From positions 1-34,043 of the forward strand of contig CAKRXU010000030.1 of the NCBI GenBank assembly GCA_934424575.1: a stretch of 34,043 bases of DNA, written 5' to 3'. This DNA comes from an uncultured Blautia sp. GTDB taxonomy: Bacteria; Bacillota; Clostridia; Lachnospirales; Lachnospiraceae. The notes beneath the pieces are model-generated. The model was given only the letters and a program-made list of their open reading frames with translations. It was not told the DNA's origin and did not search any database. Each line of letters starts with the position of its first letter. Position 1 is the first letter of the stretch. The position numbers were made by a program, and so were the translations under genes. This document shows, piece after piece, positions 1 through 5,775 of this stretch.

Positions 1-384
1 ACAAACTCAATACTTTCCAGCTCACACAGTTTCATTTATGGTGGTGCCAAGTGTGCCGGGCATGGGAGTTTAGGAAATGCTTATGGAAGATCCTTTGAGG
101 CTATTGAGCCTGCAGAGGATATATTACAAAAACTTTCTCAAAGCGATTGGATCTATTATGTCGAGCAATGTTTACCTCACGATGAAGAAGTTCTTCAAAA
201 AATTTCTTCTGGAGGTGCGCGTGTAGAGCGTTGGTGTAATATCGTCAAAGAATTTGATCTTAAATCCTTTGAGTATCAAAATTCTAAAATACAAGAGTTT
301 ATTAAGTTTTCAGCTAATTTGGATAAAAACAATGCCAAATCTTGTGCTAATTCATTTTATAAAAAATTAATTAATTTGAATTAA
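1..384 (+). CDS. Hypothetical protein, 5'-truncated by the window edge
   Basis: The frame is open from base 1 to a TAA at 382-384, giving the last 127 residues of a longer protein. I do not recognise the family. The visible part is mixed: an N-terminal Ser/Gly/His-rich stretch with a GGAKCAGHGSLG segment near residues 14-25, then a Glu/Asp/Lys-rich, probably helical C-terminus that ends LINLN. There are four cysteines and no membrane segment or signal peptide. Codons are strongly A/T-ending compared with the metabolic genes further on, as in the two small genes that follow, so it may belong to the same accessory block. No terminator is visible between it and the next gene. The function is unknown and I am sure only that it is an open frame with coding-like composition. 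Confidence 0.55.
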   Translation, partial: TNSILSSSHSFIYGGAKCAGHGSLGNAYGRSFEAIEPAEDILQKLSQSDWIYYVEQCLPHDEEVLQKISSGGARVERWCNIVKEFDLKSFEYQNSKIQEFIKFSANLDKNNAKSCANSFYKKLINLN

Positions 385-474
385 CTTGTATATTTAATAT
401 ATAAGATACCAGACCCCATGTATAAAATAAGTATATGTGAAGGATATGCAAAATAATAGGAGGTTCTGTTTATA

Positions 475-711
475 ATGACAGATGAAAAAATCAAAAATTC
501 CAATGAACTGGAATTTGCTGTATTTTGTATTGAAAATGTTGCGGCAAAGCTGGGGGTGAATGCAGCACGTGTCTATCAGGCATTTACAGAAAAGAGTGAT
601 ATTCTGAATGGCTATATTGTGCCAGAATATGAAATGTTGCATACTCAGAGCCGGGAATATATCGTAGATGATCTTTTTGATGTGATGAAAGAAAAGGAAG
701 TGGAAGTATGA
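475..711 (+). CDS. DUF3791 domain-containing protein
   Basis: This encodes a 78-residue acidic, soluble protein. The segment FAVFCIENVAAKLGV (residues 14-28), followed by YIVPEYEMLHTQ (residues 43-54) and EYIVDDL, matches the pattern of the DUF3791 family of small clostridial proteins. In other genomes these usually sit in short accessory clusters, often with DUF3990 ADP-ribosyltransferase-like genes. The ATG at 475 follows a TAGGAGG at 457-463. The stop overlaps the start of the next gene (ATGA at 708-711), so the two are very likely translated together. The molecular function is not established. A role in a toxin-antitoxin-like or phage-related module is inference from family context only. 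Confidence 0.8.
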   Translation: MTDEKIKNSNELEFAVFCIENVAAKLGVNAARVYQAFTEKSDILNGYIVPEYEMLHTQSREYIVDDLFDVMKEKEVEV

Positions 712-923
712 ACGCAAATCCAATTTTACTTCAGAAGAAGTATAGTCGTGTCATTGAATGTTTTGCAAAGCAGCAGGGACTTTCATTGGATGCGGCACTG
801 AATTTCTTTTATCATTCAGAGACTTATCAGTTGATGCGTGACGGTGTATCTGATATGCACTGTATGAGTGATTTATATCTGGCTGAAGAATTGAAAGAAG
901 AATATGATAATAAAAACCTGTGA
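708..923 (+). CDS. Small DUF3791-associated protein
   Basis: This encodes a 71-residue soluble protein. Its core, FFYHSETYQLMRDGVSDMHC followed by a YLAEELKEE tail (residues about 29-66), is a pattern I associate with small proteins encoded directly beside DUF3791 genes in Lachnospiraceae. No enzymatic motif is visible. It overlaps the preceding gene by four bases (ATGA), which implies translational coupling and probably a physical or functional pair. The reading frame ends at 923, just before a tRNA-like remnant and a strong terminator, so this pair is the last unit of the AT-rich block at the left of the window. Function unknown. Confidence 0.7.
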   Translation: MNANPILLQKKYSRVIECFAKQQGLSLDAALNFFYHSETYQLMRDGVSDMHCMSDLYLAEELKEEYDNKNL

Positions 924-979
924 CTTACCTGTGACAAGGGAAAAAACGGTAGCGGAAACCTCCTTTCTATGCGGGTTCA

Positions 980-1016
980 GGGGCAGGGGTGAAAGTTCGA
1001 ATCCTCTAACGCACGC
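980..1016 (+). other. tRNA 3'-end-like remnant, possible attachment site
   Basis: The stretch contains GTTCGAATCC (994-1003), the T-arm consensus of bacterial tRNA genes, followed by CTCTAACGCACG, which could be a T-stem and acceptor 3' strand. No matching 5' half (D-arm, anticodon arm) is visible in the 60 bases upstream, and the T-stem does not fold in the standard way. It is therefore not an intact tRNA. A partial tRNA end next to AT-rich accessory genes is the usual footprint of integration at a tRNA, but a chance resemblance is not excluded. Confidence 0.3.
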
Positions 1017-1020
1017 TAAT

Positions 1021-1060
1021 AAAAAATAAGACACAGCATTAAGCTGTGTCTTATTTTTTT
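1021..1060 (+). terminator. Rho-independent terminator
   Basis: This is a perfect 17-bp inverted repeat (1021-1037 with 1043-1059) around an ATTAA loop, ending in a run of T. It closes the small-gene unit and is flanked by A and T runs on both sides. Confidence 0.92.
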
Positions 1061-1066
1061 GCCCTG

Positions 1067-1075
1067 TGGTATAAT
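1067..1075 (+). promoter_or_regulatory. Extended -10 promoter for the nitroreductase gene
   Basis: TGG followed by TATAAT (1070-1075) is an extended -10 element, 38 bases before the ATG at 1113. The -35 position (around 1047-1052) lies inside the terminator and is a poor match, so the extended TG probably compensates. Confidence 0.55.
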
Positions 1076-1112
1076 GAGTTTATCTTAAATAACGAGCAAG
1101 GGAGCGTAAATT

Positions 1113-1613
1113 ATGAACAGTATTTTTCACAGGATCAGTGTAAGAAAATATGAAGACAGACCAGTAGAAAAGGAAAAGATCATGGAGATTCTGAGAGCGG
1201 GAATGCAGGCACCGAGTGCTTGTAATCAGCAGCCATGGGAATTTTATGTGGTTACGGATAAAGAAAAGATCCAGAAACTATCCAAAGTAACACCATACAC
1301 CGGCTGTGCTGCAGGAGCGCCTGTAGTTATCGTTCCGGTGTATCATACAGAAGGACTTGTTGCGCCATCTTTTGCGCAGATCGACATGGCAATCGCACAG
1401 CAGAATATCTGGCTGGAAACAGATGCTCAGGGTCTTGGTGGTGTATGGTTTGGCATTGCACCGGTGGAAGACCGCATGGAAGAAGTACACAGACTGCTGG
1501 ATCTTCCGGCAAATGTGAAAGTATTTTCCATGTTTGCACTGGGCTATCCGGCAGAAACAAGACCTCAGCAGAATCGATTTGTACCGGAAAGAATACATTT
1601 CATTGAAAAATAA
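1113..1613 (+). CDS. Nitroreductase family protein
   Basis: This is a 166-residue flavoprotein of the nitroreductase fold, which binds FMN and reduces nitro compounds, quinones or similar acceptors with NAD(P)H. The N-terminal RISVRKYEDRPV (residues 8-19) is the family FMN-phosphate-binding arginine motif. SACNQQPWEFYVV (residues 35-47) matches the conserved 'A.S..N.QPW' segment. The C-terminal FALGYPAE matches the usual 'lGYP' near the end. At 166 residues it is at the short end of the family, as is common in clostridia. A ribosome binding site AAGGGAG precedes the ATG. The next gene starts 32 bases downstream without a terminator, so the two may be cotranscribed. The physiological substrate cannot be deduced. 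Confidence 0.9.
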   Translation: MNSIFHRISVRKYEDRPVEKEKIMEILRAGMQAPSACNQQPWEFYVVTDKEKIQKLSKVTPYTGCAAGAPVVIVPVYHTEGLVAPSFAQIDMAIAQQNIWLETDAQGLGGVWFGIAPVEDRMEEVHRLLDLPANVKVFSMFALGYPAETRPQQNRFVPERIHFIEK

Positions 1614-1645
1614 AAACTGGTACAGATAAAGAGAAGGAGAAATTT

Positions 1646-2167
1646 ATGCAGGATATTTTAGTTGTAGTAGATATGCAGAATGATTTTATCGATGGTGCTC
1701 TTGGAACAAAAGAGTCTGTCGCAATCGTTCCCAAAGTAGAAGAGAAGATTCGAAATTTCAAAGGAACAGTTCTTTTTACACGAGATACCCATGAAACATG
1801 GTATCTGGATACCCAGGAAGGAAAGAAGCTTCCGATACCACACTGCATCCGGGATACAGAAGGCTGGCAGATCAGAAGAGAATTGGACGATTTGCGAAAA
1901 ACAGAACCGATTGATAAGGAAACCTTTGGCTCTACAGATCTGGCAGCTGATCTGGTGGCAATGAACATTGATGATGAGATAGGAAGTATTACATTTGTTG
2001 GTCTCTGCACAGATATCTGCGTGATCTCCAATGCACTTCTGGCGAAAGCAGCTCTTCCGGAAGTGCCGATCACAGTAGATGCTTCATGCTGTGCAGGAGT
2101 GACCCCGGAAAGCCACGAGAATGCACTGAAGGCTATGGAAATGTGCCAGATAGATATTGTCAGATAA
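1646..2167 (+). CDS. Cysteine hydrolase of the isochorismatase/nicotinamidase family
   Basis: This is a 173-residue hydrolase with the catalytic triad of the family: Asp9 in VVDMQNDF, Lys91 in IDKETFGSTD, and Cys125 in GLCTDICV, which follows the usual cis-peptide region. RDTHETWY (residues 46-53) resembles the metal-binding segment of nicotinamidases. HCIRDTEGW (residues 66-74) matches their 'HC..GT.GW' motif. Nicotinamidase (nicotinamide to nicotinate, NAD salvage) is therefore the most likely activity, but other amide hydrolases share these features, so no gene symbol is given. The ribosome binding site GAAGGAG (1632-1638) precedes the start. It is probably cotranscribed with the upstream nitroreductase. 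Confidence 0.9.
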   Translation: MQDILVVVDMQNDFIDGALGTKESVAIVPKVEEKIRNFKGTVLFTRDTHETWYLDTQEGKKLPIPHCIRDTEGWQIRRELDDLRKTEPIDKETFGSTDLAADLVAMNIDDEIGSITFVGLCTDICVISNALLAKAALPEVPITVDASCCAGVTPESHENALKAMEMCQIDIVR

Positions 2168-2222
2168 AACTACCAGATTAGAATTATGAGTTTTCATAAC
2201 AGATAGAAAGAGAACAACCAAC

Positions 2223-2954
2223 ATGAACGACAAAATAGTAGTATGCATACAAAAAGGCGGGCAGCGGGATCAGGCGGAGTCTTTTGCGCGGCGGGCGGGG
2301 AGTGTGATCGCTGACAAGCCGGGGAAGGAACTGACGGTACTGTTTGATTCGAAGGGCGTTTCCCTGACCGGATATGGACTGACTTATCAGGGAGATTTTG
2401 AGAACATGCTCCACCGTGTCACGAACGGACGGCTTCAGCACGAAATGTTGGTCCGCGCTGCCAAATCAGAGAAAGAAGGACGCAAGGCTATCGATGCAAC
2501 TGCCGGTATGGGCGAGGATGCCTTCCTTCTGGCAGCACAGGGCTATGAGGTGACATTGTACGAACAGAATCCTGTAGTCGCAGTTCTTCTGAAAGACGCA
2601 CTGCGCCGTGCAAAGAAACATCCAGTGTTAAAGGATATCGCCGCCAGGATGAAACTTGTCGAGGGCGACAGCGTAGAATGCATGTCCAAACTGTTGGACC
2701 CGGTAGACGTGATCTATCTCGATCCCATGTTCCCGGCAAGACAGAAATCCAGCCTGATCAACAAGAAACTCCAGCTCATCCAGAAACTGGAACCGCCGTG
2801 CTCCGAAGAAACAGACCTCTTCGATGCCGCGATCAAAGCCGCCCCGGACAAGATCATCGTCAAACGCCCTCTGAAGAGCGAATTCCTCGCCGGAAGGAAA
2901 CCTTCCTATACCCTCAACGGCAAAGCCATCCGCTACGACTGCTATACCCTGTAA
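2223..2954 (+). CDS. rsmJ: RsmJ-type class I SAM-dependent methyltransferase
   Basis: This 243-residue protein matches the RsmJ family, which methylates guanine 1516 (E. coli numbering) of 16S rRNA. The SAM-binding motif I is DATAGMGED (residues 91-99). A conserved acidic segment, LYEQNP, follows near 112-117. The catalytic-type motif is DPMFP (167-171), followed by RQKSSLINKK, as in E. coli RsmJ where DPMFP is followed by a QKSAL-like stretch. KGVSLTGYGL (44-53) fits the N-terminal substrate region. The ribosome binding site before the ATG at 2223 is weak. The 3' half of the gene is richer in C-ending codons than the genes around it. The family assignment is firm; activity on G1516 is taken from the family. 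Confidence 0.88.
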   Translation: MNDKIVVCIQKGGQRDQAESFARRAGSVIADKPGKELTVLFDSKGVSLTGYGLTYQGDFENMLHRVTNGRLQHEMLVRAAKSEKEGRKAIDATAGMGEDAFLLAAQGYEVTLYEQNPVVAVLLKDALRRAKKHPVLKDIAARMKLVEGDSVECMSKLLDPVDVIYLDPMFPARQKSSLINKKLQLIQKLEPPCSEETDLFDAAIKAAPDKIIVKRPLKSEFLAGRKPSYTLNGKAIRYDCYTL

Positions 2955-3062
2955 ACGGTAACGTAAAGCTACAAAAATTATTAGCAAACTTCCAATAACC
3001 AGTAGCTTTTATCAGACAAAACCGCTATACTGGATTTATAAAAAAACAGGGAGGTTTTTGCT

Positions 3063-3869
3063 ATGCAGGAAGTATTTGTTGAATCTTTTGACGGAACAAA
3101 ATTATTCTTCAACAGGGAACTGGTCGAGAATGCCAGAGCTGCGATCGTCATTGTTCACGGTCTTTGCGAGCACCAGGGGCGTTATGATTACTTTGCGGAG
3201 AAACTTCATCAGGCAGGGATCAGCACTTATCGCTTTGACCACAGAGGACACGGCAGATCCGAGGGCGAGAGAACCTATTACAGCGATTTCAACGAAATCC
3301 TCGACGACACCAATGTATTTGTAGACCTTGCCATCAAAGAAAATCCTGACATTCCGGTATTTCTCCTCGGTCACAGCATGGGTGGTTACACCGTTTCTCT
3401 CTACGGAGCCAAATATCCGGACAAAAAACTCCGCGGCATCATCACCAGCGGTGCACTGGTTAAGGACAACGGCAAGCTGATCACATCCGTAGACAGAAAT
3501 CTGGATCCACATACGAAACTGCCGAATGAACTGGGCTCAGGGGTGTGCTCAGTTAAGGAAGTCGTAGACTGGTACGGCAAAGATCCATACAACACCAGCA
3601 CTTTTACAACAGGACTCTGCTACAGCATCTGTGACGGTCTGGACTGGTTTGCTGACAAGATGAAAGACTTTGCATATCCGGTCCTTATGATGCACGGCGA
3701 GAAAGACGGCCTGGTAAGTGTTCAGGATACCATGGATTTCTTCGCAACAGCAGCATCCAAAGACCGTCAGATGAAGATCTATGGAGGACTTTTCCACGAG
3801 ATTCTCAACGAATACTGCCGTGACGAAGTCATTGCAGACGTGATCGCATGGATGGATTACAGGATCTGA
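3063..3869 (+). CDS. Alpha/beta hydrolase, monoacylglycerol-lipase-like
   Basis: This is a 268-residue cytosolic serine hydrolase of the Hydrolase_4 (monoacylglycerol lipase/lysophospholipase) type. The oxyanion region is IVHGLCEHQGRY (residues 30-41). RFDHRGHGRSEG (57-68) is the typical strand-turn of this subgroup. The nucleophile is Ser105 in GHSMGG, and the likely acid and base are Asp215 (HGEKDGLV) and His245 (GGLFHEILNE). There is no signal peptide. A GGGAGG ribosome binding site lies at 3049-3054 and a possible -10 TATACT at 3026-3031. A terminator follows, so it is a single-gene unit. The substrate (glycerolipid, lysophospholipid or other ester) is not determined by the sequence. Confidence 0.92.
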   Translation: MQEVFVESFDGTKLFFNRELVENARAAIVIVHGLCEHQGRYDYFAEKLHQAGISTYRFDHRGHGRSEGERTYYSDFNEILDDTNVFVDLAIKENPDIPVFLLGHSMGGYTVSLYGAKYPDKKLRGIITSGALVKDNGKLITSVDRNLDPHTKLPNELGSGVCSVKEVVDWYGKDPYNTSTFTTGLCYSICDGLDWFADKMKDFAYPVLMMHGEKDGLVSVQDTMDFFATAASKDRQMKIYGGLFHEILNEYCRDEVIADVIAWMDYRI

Positions 3870-3886
3870 ATCTAAGCAGAAATACA

Positions 3887-3937
3887 GATCTCTCCAGACA
3901 GTGAAGTTAAATATCCACTGTCCGGGGAGATTTTTTT
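3887..3937 (+). terminator. Rho-independent terminator
   Basis: ATCTCTCC (3888-3895) pairs with GGGGAGAT (3924-3931). An inner stem GACAGTG/CACTGTC lies between them, and seven T follow. Confidence 0.88.
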
Positions 3938-4028
3938 GTATCTGCAGGTATTATGAAATATCCGACCATTTTGTAAAGGATTTCACATCCTGTTTCATAA
4001 ACCATTTCACTTAAGCAACTGCTAAAAA

Positions 4029-4058
4029 TTGACAATCCCAATAAGAGAGAGTTACACT
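4029..4058 (+). promoter_or_regulatory. Promoter of the broken permease gene
   Basis: TTGACA (4029-4034) and TACACT (4053-4058) are separated by 18 bases, about 108 bases upstream of the start at 4166. The promoter seems intact although the gene is not. The rest of 3938-4165 shows no other gene. Confidence 0.5.
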
Positions 4059-4165
4059 TATTCTTAGGATTTCCTGCATTTTACCTATGGAATTTATCGG
4101 TTAATACCGGCATCAACGGAAGATGTTTTCATAGATATTTTGTGGAACGATGGGAGGAAAAGAAA

Positions 4166-4748
4166 ATGACACAGGAAACACAGATGTTATTGGGATTATT
4201 TTTGGGAATTCTTGTGATGATCGTTCTGGTTTTGAAAACCCGGACACATACATTTATTGCGTTGCTTCTTGCGGCACTTATCACAGCACTTGTTGGAAGA
4301 ATGTCTCCGGCAGATGCGATCACTGCGATTCAGGATGGATTTGGTAATACCCTGAAGAGCACTTGGAAATGTAGTAAAGGTGAGTGGTATTGGGGAAGTT
4401 CTTGGTGAGATGGTAGTGAGCTGGCCGATCCCGGCGATCCTGATCCCGGTGATCATTGCAGCACTTATGAGAATTGCACTTGGTTCAGCAACTGTAGCAA
4501 TTACAACAGCTGCATCCCTGACAGCACCACTTGCACCGGTCCTTGGTCTTCCGGCGGTACTCCTGGCACAGGCAAGCTGTATTGGAGCAATCTCTTTTGG
4601 ATATTTCAATGACAGTGGTTTCTGGGTATTCAATGGAATGTTTGACCTGACAGAAATGAAAGATCAGCTGAAATGCAAAACGGCTGTTTCTATGGTTATG
4701 GCAGGAGTGGGAGTTATAGAATTGATGATCATAAATCTGTTTTTATAA
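4166..4748 (+). pseudogene. GntP-type gluconate/organic acid permease, internally deleted
   Basis: The ATG at 4166, with a GGGAGG at 4152-4157, opens a hydrophobic N-terminus (first membrane segment LLGLFLGILVMIVLVL, then FIALLLAALITALVG and the family-typical DAITAIQDGFGNTL). After about 64 residues the frame stops at 4408. A second frame, readable from about 4362 (LGNVVKVSGIGEVLGEMVVS) to 4748, carries the C-terminal third of the same family, including IRIALGSATVA-like and GAISFGYFNDSGFW segments. GntP permeases are usually about 440-450 residues long; here roughly 180 remain and the middle is absent. The simplest reading is an internal deletion joining the two ends out of frame near 4358-4364. 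A functional transporter is very unlikely. Neighbouring genes give no clue to the former substrate. Confidence 0.85.
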
Positions 4749-4791
4749 TAATGCCTTCATACTTATTTTCGAATATTCATTCACATAAATG

Positions 4792-4843
4792 GGCTGCTGC
4801 CGCAAAGATGTGAGAGGTCATTTTTGCGGCAGCAGCCTCTTTG
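4792..4843 (+). terminator. Strong inverted repeat, probable terminator
   Basis: A perfect 15-bp stem (4792-4806 with 4823-4837) is followed by a short T-rich tail. It separates the dead permease from the toxin-antitoxin promoter. Confidence 0.75.
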
Positions 4844-4872
4844 CTATATTTACAAAAACAGTAGAAATATTG

Positions 4873-4901
4873 TTGACATCAGCACATGGCTAGAGTAAAA
4901 T
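4873..4901 (+). promoter_or_regulatory. Consensus promoter of the toxI-like RNA
   Basis: TTGACA (4873-4878) and TAAAAT (4896-4901) are separated by exactly 17 bases. Transcription should start near 4908, about 95 bases before the first 34-bp repeat. A near-perfect promoter is expected for an RNA antitoxin that must exceed its toxin mRNA. Confidence 0.8.
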
Positions 4902-4984
4902 TAAAGAACAGAAAAAGAGTAAGTATGTTGAATACACTTTTCTGAAGTTGTATTGATTTTTGAGATACAGCATATAATGCAAAT

Positions 4985-5002
4985 AAACAAGGAAACTTGT
5001 TT
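4985..5002 (+). other. GAAA-capped hairpin at the start of the repeat array
   Basis: A 7-bp stem (4985-4991 with 4996-5002) closed by a GAAA tetraloop ends exactly where the first repeat begins. It may protect the 5' end of the antitoxin precursor or mark the processing boundary. Confidence 0.6.
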
Positions 5003-5096
5003 TGAGAGAGGTCCTGCTTTAGTGGACGATTCAAAATGAGAGAGGTCCTGCTACAGTGGACGATTCAAAATGAGAGAGGTCCTGCTTTAGTGGACG
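5003..5096 (+). ncRNA. toxI-like RNA antitoxin: 2.8 tandem 34-bp repeats
   Basis: Three head-to-tail copies lie at 5003-5036, 5037-5070 and 5071-5096, the last one partial (26 bases). Copies 1 and 3 are identical over their shared length; copy 2 differs by two adjacent bases (5053-5054). Each holds GTCC and GGAC, which can pair around a 9-base loop that contains the only variable bases, and each full unit ends in an A-rich AAAAT junction. Type III toxin-antitoxin RNAs are arrays of about 2-6 repeats of about 34-48 bases that fold into pseudoknots and are cut by the toxin at A-rich sites. Unit length, copy number, position between promoter and terminator, and the adjacent ToxN-like gene all fit. 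The exact RNA ends and the pseudoknot are inferred. Confidence 0.88.
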
Positions 5097-5097
5097 G

Positions 5098-5130
5098 AAA
5101 GCTGTTTGTTTAATGCAAGCAGCTTTTTTC
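5098..5130 (+). terminator. Terminator between the repeat array and the toxin gene
   Basis: An 11-bp stem (AAAGCTGTTTG with CAAGCAGCTTT, about 5098-5126) and a T run lie directly after the last repeat. The toxin ribosome binding site follows at once. In known type III systems such a leaky terminator sets the RNA:toxin ratio. Confidence 0.88.
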
Positions 5131-5141
5131 GAAGGAGAAAT

Positions 5142-5648
5142 ATGGAAAATGAAAGTCCGATTCTTTATTATGTAGACAAAGAGTATTTAAAATATCTACA
5201 TAAAGAAGATTATAGAGTAAGTGTAAAATTTAATAACAGACCATTTGCAGGAATTGTTACAATGGTAGGAGGCAGGAAATATATTATTCCGCTTACATCT
5301 CAGACAACAGAAGAAAGGAAAAGTGCAGGGAAAAATAAGAGAAGCTCTCTTATAACTACATTTGTGACAGAGACTTCTGGAAAAGAAATTTCAAACCTTC
5401 TTTATAATAATATGATTCCGGTTAATGAAGAGATTATTACGGCATTGGAAATTGACCCGGAAACGGATACATATGAGTCTAATGAAATCCGATATTTAAG
5501 AAAGAACTGGGAAACTATTAAGAAAAAAGCTGAGAATATCTTTAAACAGAGATATGATATAGAATCACATAATTTTAATTTTTTGAAAAAGACATGCTGT
5601 GATTTTAAAAAACTGGAAAATGCTTTAGATCAGTTTGAAATCAAGTAG
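5142..5648 (+). CDS. toxN: ToxN/AbiQ-family endoribonuclease toxin (type III TA)
   Basis: This encodes a 168-residue, lysine-rich soluble protein. LYYVDKEYLKYLHKEDYRV (residues 8-26), RPFAGIVTMVGGRKYIIPLTS (33-53) and the later NNMIPV fit the ToxN/AbiQ pattern, where the N-terminal strand with paired tyrosines and the 'G.KY..PLTS' segment build the active site. Thr52 and Ser53 fall at the catalytic positions I recall for Pectobacterium ToxN, but the usual nearby lysine (K55) is Thr here, with K60 or K64 as possible substitutes. Family members cut RNA at A-rich sites, are held inactive by their repeat RNA, and often abort phage infection. I chose the ATG at 5142 because GAAGGAG (5131-5137) precedes it; upstream in-frame starts lie inside the terminator hairpin. 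A terminator follows the stop. Confidence 0.88.
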   Translation: MENESPILYYVDKEYLKYLHKEDYRVSVKFNNRPFAGIVTMVGGRKYIIPLTSQTTEERKSAGKNKRSSLITTFVTETSGKEISNLLYNNMIPVNEEIITALEIDPETDTYESNEIRYLRKNWETIKKKAENIFKQRYDIESHNFNFLKKTCCDFKKLENALDQFEIK

Positions 5649-5669
5649 CGAGAAGTAAAAAATAAAAGC

Positions 5670-5727
5670 AGAACCGCTGCCAGGCAGATGCTCCTATCTG
5701 TTTCTGGCAGCGGTTCTTTCTATTTTT
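5670..5727. terminator. Bidirectional terminator between toxN and the flavodiiron gene
   Basis: A perfect 14-bp stem (5670-5683 with 5704-5717) encloses a second small hairpin. A/T runs on both sides let it serve both convergent genes. Confidence 0.88.
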
Positions 5728-5775
5728 ATGGATTGAATGATTTGGCAGATTGTGAAAATCTGACGCGGAGGTTTT

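Noticed and set aside
923..1020. Complete tRNA gene
   Set aside because: Only a T-arm-like sequence is present; no anticodon arm, D-arm or matching acceptor strand could be found.
4142..4748. Two separate small membrane protein genes
   Set aside because: The two frames match the start and end of one permease family, and the second frame has no ribosome binding site at its GTG.
4811..4820. GAGAGGTC in the loop of the 4792-4837 hairpin, shared with the toxI-like repeat
   Set aside because: Only eight bases match and the context differs, so chance is likely.
5003..5096. CRISPR array
   Set aside because: The units are directly adjacent and the whole 34-base unit repeats; there are no unique spacers and no cas genes. 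The arrangement fits a type III antitoxin RNA.
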